The notes beneath the pieces are model-generated. The model did not search any database and was not told where the DNA came from. It was given only the letters and a program-made list of their open reading frames with translations. Made by a program: the position numbers and the translations under genes. 64,000 nucleotides of DNA, taken from Diphasiastrum complanatum. Its lineage: Eukaryota > Streptophyta > Lycopodiopsida > Lycopodiales > Lycopodiaceae. Where the stretch lies: assembly GCA_029204225.1 (NCBI GenBank), contig CM055096.1, positions 441,001 through 505,000 on the forward strand. Direction: 5' to 3'. Shown here piece by piece: positions 58,786 to 64,000 of this stretch (positions are counted from its first letter, which is position 1; the number at the start of each line of letters is the position of its first letter).

Positions 58786-59625
58786 CTAATGTGCAATGTT
58801 GCTTTGTTTGCTCTCTTGTGCCTTCTTCTTCTTGAGACATTCTGATGCAAAATGTCCTTTCTTTCCACAGAAAAAACATTTGTACTTGGACTTGTCTTTG
58901 ATCTTGCCCTTTGAGCTTGAAGCCTCATCCTCCTCCTTGGTCTCCTTGAAGTGCTTCTTCTTGCTATTGGTCTTCTTCTTGCTTTTGAATGAGAAATTAG
59001 CTTTCTCATCACCATCTTGCAGAGAAATAGCATTCATTATTGCATTGGTATGCAACATCCTACACTCTTCAGCTACTAATACACTGTGTAGCTTTTCTAT
59101 AGTAGGCAAAGTGTCTTGGATTGCAAAGCTTTGGACCAAATTTGTAAAGCCACTCCCTAGACCATTTAAGACAATCTGAACAAGCTCACTATCTTGAATC
59201 TTCTCTCCAATGGAAGCTAAATCCCTATTAAGAGACTTGCTTCTTAGCACATAATCTTGTGCACTCTCATCACTCCTCTTCATGCTTTGTAGAATCTGAT
59301 TCCTAAGCATGAGAACCCTCGAAGTGTTACTAGACTCATAGATAGATTTTAAAGATTCCCAAGCCTCTTTAGCACTCTTACATGATGATACTTCCCTTAA
59401 AAGATCATTGCTTACATTCATCTTAATACAATGAAGTGCAAGCCTAGACCTCTTCTTGTATCTCACTAATTCCTGTGCACCTAGAGGTTCATCTTCATCA
59501 TCTATTAGAAACTCATAAAGATCCTGGAGCACCATTAGTGACTCCATCCTCACTTTCCAAATAGCATAATTGGTAGAATTTAACCTCTCACTAGCTTCTA
59601 GAAGGTAGGCTCCCACTGATCTCAT
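58786..59625 (-). CDS. Copia Gag (chimeric element), 279 codons
   Basis: Starts MRSVGAYLLEASERLNSTNYAIWK, the typical copia Gag N-terminus, and is open to a TAG after SKQSNIAH. UBN2-like region with LHCIKMNVSNDLLREVSSC, SNTSRVLMLRNQILQSMKRS and LNGLGSGFTNLVQSFAIQD. The CCHC knuckle CFFCGKKGHFASEC is near residues 248-261. The stop is followed in the same frame by an acidic EEEEDEESS run into the protease, so Gag and Pol are one frame interrupted by one codon. The left-edge Gag (1-410) is a relative. Confidence 0.9.
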   Translation of the reverse strand: MRSVGAYLLEASERLNSTNYAIWKVRMESLMVLQDLYEFLIDDEDEPLGAQELVRYKKRSRLALHCIKMNVSNDLLREVSSCKSAKEAWESLKSIYESSNTSRVLMLRNQILQSMKRSDESAQDYVLRSKSLNRDLASIGEKIQDSELVQIVLNGLGSGFTNLVQSFAIQDTLPTIEKLHSVLVAEECRMLHTNAIMNAISLQDGDEKANFSFKSKKKTNSKKKHFKETKEEDEASSSKGKIKDKSKYKCFFCGKKGHFASECLKKKKAQESKQSNIAH

Positions 59626-59640
59626 CTTACTAGCAAGATT

Positions 59641-60240
59641 CTACACACAAGATATAGATTTGTTTGTATCTAAAACTCACAAAGGTTTCTAACTTGCAAT
59701 GTTTCACTCAAATGTTGACTTCTAATCCAACAGATGGATTTGTAATCACAGTTCTATCACTCCCTCACAAGCTGGAATGAAGACAAGATGAGATGAAAAC
59801 TACACTCAAGCAAATCTTGCCAATCTTGGCTATTTTTGGACAAAAACTGACTCTATCTCTCTCATTCACTTTGTACTTTCAAGACCTGGTTTCCACTTTA
59901 AGAAGGTCTGAAATCAGCCTAGATTAATTAGTTTTCATGAAACAAATTCAAAACTAATCAATGAGAAGTGATCTTGGTAGCTTATCCTAGGATTTGCACC
60001 AAAAATTACATCAAACTGACACCAGATGAATTTTCTATGATCCAATGAATATGGGTTATTAAATGCTGTTCGAAGATCTTTTTTGTGCAATCGGCGATCG
60101 TGGCATGCCTTGTTTCATTCTTTTTTAGCTGCCAATGCATGCACAACTAGTAAGCCTGTCTCACAAAGTTTATGCTTTCATGGCATAATTGTAGAGATTT
60201 GGATTCATCAAGGTGGTGTGTTGTGACAATCCTTAATGAA
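59641..60240. other. Leader remnant of the chimeric copia, then unassigned
   Basis: No primer site or LTR-like end is visible. No ORF. The boundary with the gypsy fragment is near 60240. Confidence 0.45.
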
Positions 60241-61810
60241 GGGACCAAAACCTCTATTGGCATTACGACATCCTAACCATAGACCAACTGAATGGCATGT
60301 GGTCAGTGCTTCCTTTGTAGGCTGTTCTAAATGCCCACAAAGTAGCATGTAACTTGTGCTCCCAATCGGATCTGCTAGCTTCAATTGTTTTTATGTGTAC
60401 GCTACATAGGATCATATTGGATGATTCAGCTTGTCCATTGCCGCGAGGACAATAAGGTGTGTTGAATCTATGGATCATGAAGAATTCCTCCAGTAGGACC
60501 TTGATGGTCTCATTGACGAAATGGCTTCTGCGATCATTGACTATCTTCACTGGGCATCCAAAGTGCAGAATGATACTTTCATATAGAAACTTGGCAATTG
60601 CTCGAGCGTCAGTTGTTCACACTGCCTTGGCTTCGACCCACTTGGTGACGTAATCAATGGCCATGATGATATATTAGGCTTGTGAACTTCTTGTGGCAGG
60701 GTGGATTGGACCGATATAATCCAATCCCCACTTTTCAAATGGTGCTTGAGCTAGAACTGGGTGTAAAAGATCATAGTTCAGCCTCGTCGGCCTCCTTGCT
60801 CTCTGGCACACATCGCATTTCTTCCTGTATCCATATGAATCATTGGTCACTAGCATCCTGATTGCAGGATCTTGCGAACTGTAATGTTGGATGCAAAATG
60901 ACCACCACCCATGCCTTCATGTAAAATTGAGATGATTTGGGTGGCCTCGTGTAGAAGAATACATCTCCAAAGAATATCGTCTGGTCCTCTTCGATATAAT
61001 TGGCCGGCAATCAGTTGATAAGGTCTAGCTTTTAGAAATCATTTTTTGTTGTTTCACCTTGGGTAAATATTTATTCGGTTGGCCCCACATTAAATATTCA
61101 ACTATATATGCGGCCCATTCAGGTACAATGTCAATGTAAAAGAAGGCAGTGTCAAGTAGCTCATCATCAAGTAAGGCTGCAGTTTTTTTTCCTTTGATTC
61201 GCGACACATGATCTGCCATGTAATGTTGTTTTCTCTTGTAAACCACTATCCAAAAATTAAACTCCAACAACAAAAGTAACCACCGAGTGATTCTCCCAAT
61301 GTTGCAAGACTTATTAGCAAGATATAGCAAGGGTTGATGGTCCGTATAAAAAACAAAATGTGTGGCCATCAATTAATGTCGAAATTTCTTAACCACGTAA
61401 ATCATAGCCAGTGCCTCTTGCTCCATGGTTGAATAGTTTATCTCTGAATCACTAAGTTGTTGGCTAGCAAATTAGATTGGAAAATCCTTTTTGTGTTCCC
61501 CTGATTGGGTTAAGATTACTCCCATTGCATACTTTGATGCATCCAATTGGGAGGGCATAATATTGGCGCTGAGACCAATGCGTCTTTAAGCTTCTGGAAA
61601 GCCTGCAGGGCTTCTTCTGTCCAATGTGGTTCCGTTGTGAGTTTGTAGATCGGTCGTGCTAACTCCACAAAGTCTAAAATGAAGATTCGGTAGTAGTTAG
61701 CGTGACCCATGAAATGTAGACTCCGAGGATCGTTCCTGGCGGCGACAGATCGACAATGGTCCTTATCTTTGACAAGTCTGTGGCAATCTCGTGTCTAGAT
61801 ACTATGTGGC
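60241..61810 (-). pseudogene. Ty3/gypsy RT-RNase H-integrase fragment
   Basis: Reading on the minus strand from 61810: LGHIVSR..IATD..KIRTIVDL (end of RT), VGHANYYRIFILDFVELARPIYKLT, FQKLKDALVSAPIL, a DASKYAMGVILTQSG-type RNase H start, FYTDHQPLLYLANK and MADHVSRIKG. Integrase follows: CDVCQRARRPTR, WGLDYIGPIHP, HFVNETIKVLLEEFF and NTPYCPRGNGQAESSN (catalytic Glu kept). Stops and frame changes are frequent (for example near 61475, 60870, 60690 and 60545). The sequence style matches plant Tat/Athila-type gypsy. Neither LTR is present; the RT palm with the YxDD motif is lost. Confidence 0.85.
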
Positions 61811-61819
61811 CAAGAATTA

Positions 61820-62190
61820 GGCCATGTGTCACCCAAAACTATACAACGACAATACTTTGTCCTCAATTTGTAAGATTGACTACGGAGGAGAGTATTCAGG
61901 TTCAAGCATACCATGAATACCTGGATAGACAAAGTAGTCAAACAAGCACGTTCTATCCACATTACGAATTGGGAGAGTCTACGACATTGGGACCGGTTGT
62001 GCCAATCTATGAGGAACCATATCAGCAAGTTATATCTTGGGATACTCTGATGGAATGCCTTGACTACCCAATTGTCAATGAACAAGGTTATCCGGAATGG
62101 CCACAGACCCTTATGGGTATTATTGAGAATCTGGGAAGTCCACGTTCTTGTTGGTCACCATCATCAAATAAAGCCTCAGGTTTTACGTAA
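61820..62190 (+). CDS. Unidentified ORF tail, plus strand
   Basis: An open plus frame, listed from 61756 but only meaningful after the gypsy homology ends near 61810. It gives about 120 codons with FVRLTTEESIQVQAYHEYL, YEEPYQQVISWDTLMECLDY and NEQGYPEWPQTLMG. Composition is protein-like, and GTAAGC follows near the end (62188), which could be a 5' splice site. No family recognised. It could be an exon remnant or a retroelement gag piece. A start codon of its own is not evident. Confidence 0.3.
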
Positions 62191-62448
62191 GCAAATTCTA
62201 TCCATGCTTTTCCTGAAGCATCCATGTCCCAGCAATAAATGGACTGACAACAGCGCCCTTCCACGATAAATGCAGGCATAGCGCCGAGGGGTCGGCACTA
62301 CTTTGGGCCGAGGACCCTGTTGTGAGTATTTCCTGTATAAAAATAAATAAGTGGGTCCCACCACTTAAAATATTGTTGGCCAAGCCTTATCTAGTGGGAC
62401 CCACCACAATACAGTAGAGCAATAAATGTGAGGCACTGGCCTCCTACG
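62191..62448. other. Spacer with short inverted repeats
   Basis: GTGGGTCCCACCAC at 62352 and GTGGGACCCACCAC at 62395 are near self-complementary and inverted to each other. No gene. Confidence 0.5.
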
Positions 62449-63100
<652 letters not shown>

Positions 63101-63149
63101 CCACCGAAGTGAATAAACAAACATGGCAACAAATGTAGGAAAGCTCAGA

Positions 63150-64000
63150 GCGGCGTTGGGAGAAAAGAGGCCCCATCCACATCACCTTCAGATTGGAGTG
63201 TGGAATTGTGCTGGCATACACATCCTCTATGGCAGGGGACCTTGTTGATTTTATTGTAGGCAGAGATATATTATTCTTCATGGAGACACACGAGCCTAGA
63301 GTGAGGACTTCCTTCTTCTCCTAGATACAGATGAGACTCAATATTCCGACGAGAGACTAGATCGGCCAGTGGACGAGGTTTAGGTGGGGTCACCTACTTG
63401 TACAAAGAGACTCTCCATTCGAGTATTGACTTCATCCGACATGACGAGCAGGCCCGCTACATATGGACTCACATCGTGGGCTAGGATATTGGTCTCGATA
63501 GAGATCTCTTTATTGCAGCATGTTACTTTCCACTAAAGTCCTCATCTTTTGCTGAGGGTATTGAATCTCCATATCAAGGCCTCTCACCATATATTATCAG
63601 ATTCTCAGAGTGGGGACATATTCTCCTAACGGGAGAGTTTAATGCCCGGACATCCTCAAACAAAGTATGGTATGATATCGAGTGTCATTCTCTTCATCAG
63701 TCAGTAACCTATTTACTCATCCATGTCCCACATTTGCTTCGATCTTCCCGAAGCTCCTACCATCGTGCTCTCTGCCGTAAGAAGCATTCCTATGATGATT
63801 ATGAAGGAAAACGTCTCATTGACCTTCTTTTCAATTCTTCTTCGGGCGCTTTTTGACGTGAGTTCATTCCTCGCTCTTCACCACCTCTCTTGGAGGACCT
63901 TCACATTTGGACTGATTATGCTACCAGCCTGTATACCGTCCCTACCGACTCGCCGATCTCTATATCTCCACAACCATCTGAGTTCTCCTTCTTCACATCT
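63150..64000 (+). pseudogene. LINE endonuclease (EEP) domain remnant
   Basis: In changing plus frames: QIGVWNCAG, then DFIVGRDILFFMETH, then GRGLGGVTYLYKETL, RYIWTHIVG, LFIAACYFPLKSSS and WGHILLTGEFNARTSS. This is the order of the apurinic-endonuclease-like (EEP) domain that nicks target DNA in L1-type LINEs: WN..G, ETH, GG...Y, R.IW, .AACY.P, GDFNAR. The catalytic GDFNA reads GEFNA. Stops occur near 63240, 63320 and 63483. From 63690 the text (RKKHSYDDYEGKRLIDLLF) fits the linker before RT, which would lie beyond the window edge. Confidence 0.7.

Larger units (their letters stand above)
55250..59640 (-). mobile_element. Chimeric copia retrotransposon (5' LTR missing)
   Basis: Minus strand: Gag (59625), protease, integrase, RT, RNase H, purine tract, 3' LTR. 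All domains are present, with several frame breaks. The integrase contains two copies of its RDNGGEY-type catalytic segment 18 residues apart, from two different copia lineages. No primer site or LTR was found at the Gag end; a gypsy fragment follows at 60241. Confidence 0.85.

Overview
The window is a stretch of repeat-dominated plant nuclear DNA. The evidence is plant-type Ty1/copia and Ty3/gypsy LTR retrotransposons with tRNA-iMet primer-binding sites, a CACTA-type terminus, a LINE endonuclease remnant, and long AG/CT microsatellites. I see no intact host gene, no rRNA or CRISPR array and no tRNA gene. The nested, decayed elements fit a large, slowly purged land-plant genome. A Penelope-like reverse-transcriptase relic would fit a non-angiosperm such as a fern or conifer, but that is inference only.

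Layout. 1-1971: 5' end of a minus-strand copia element (Gag, leader, primer-binding site, LTR). 2119-3076: plus-strand copia Gag-protease pseudogene cut by a CACTA left end (3077 on). 3617-4731: LTR plus primer-binding site of a gypsy-like family D, seen again at 41676 and 62449. 5338-12500: two inverted copies of a hairpin-bearing repeat enclosing a complete minus-strand copia insertion (6001-12034, 5-bp target duplication, LTRs about 98% identical). 13310-14050: gypsy polypurine tract and LTR start. 15604-20411: a second copia-like family lacking recognisable reverse transcriptase, fused to a deleted second copy of the 6-12 kb family (20412-23246). 23247-26220: a pair of 0.8-kb direct repeats ending in (GA)n. 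27874-33732: fragments of copia and gypsy elements. 34597-40100: a gypsy element with gag-pro-RT-RH-INT. 40303-41398: a Penelope-like relic and a gypsy RT tip. 43710-45555: pieces of three copia LTR families around an RNase H domain. 45556-53285: an inverted pair of arrays of a roughly 440-bp repeat carrying a small TIR element. 53720-54313: a decayed strictosidine-synthase-like host gene fragment. 55250-59640: a chimeric copia element. 60241-61810: a gypsy fragment. 62449-63100: a family D LTR. 63150-64000: a LINE relic.

The most unusual content is the pair of copia-like families (6001-12034 with its partial copy at 20412-23246, and 15604-20411) in which the segment where reverse transcriptase should be is occupied by an unfamiliar open reading frame. 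By eye the replacing segments of the two families share a short pattern (CKL, then TY/SY, then LC..SM), and in the second family the segment is tandemly duplicated. These elements carry intact LTR signals, so they were probably mobilised in trans. Most other coding regions are pseudogenes with stops, frameshifts and lost catalytic residues.
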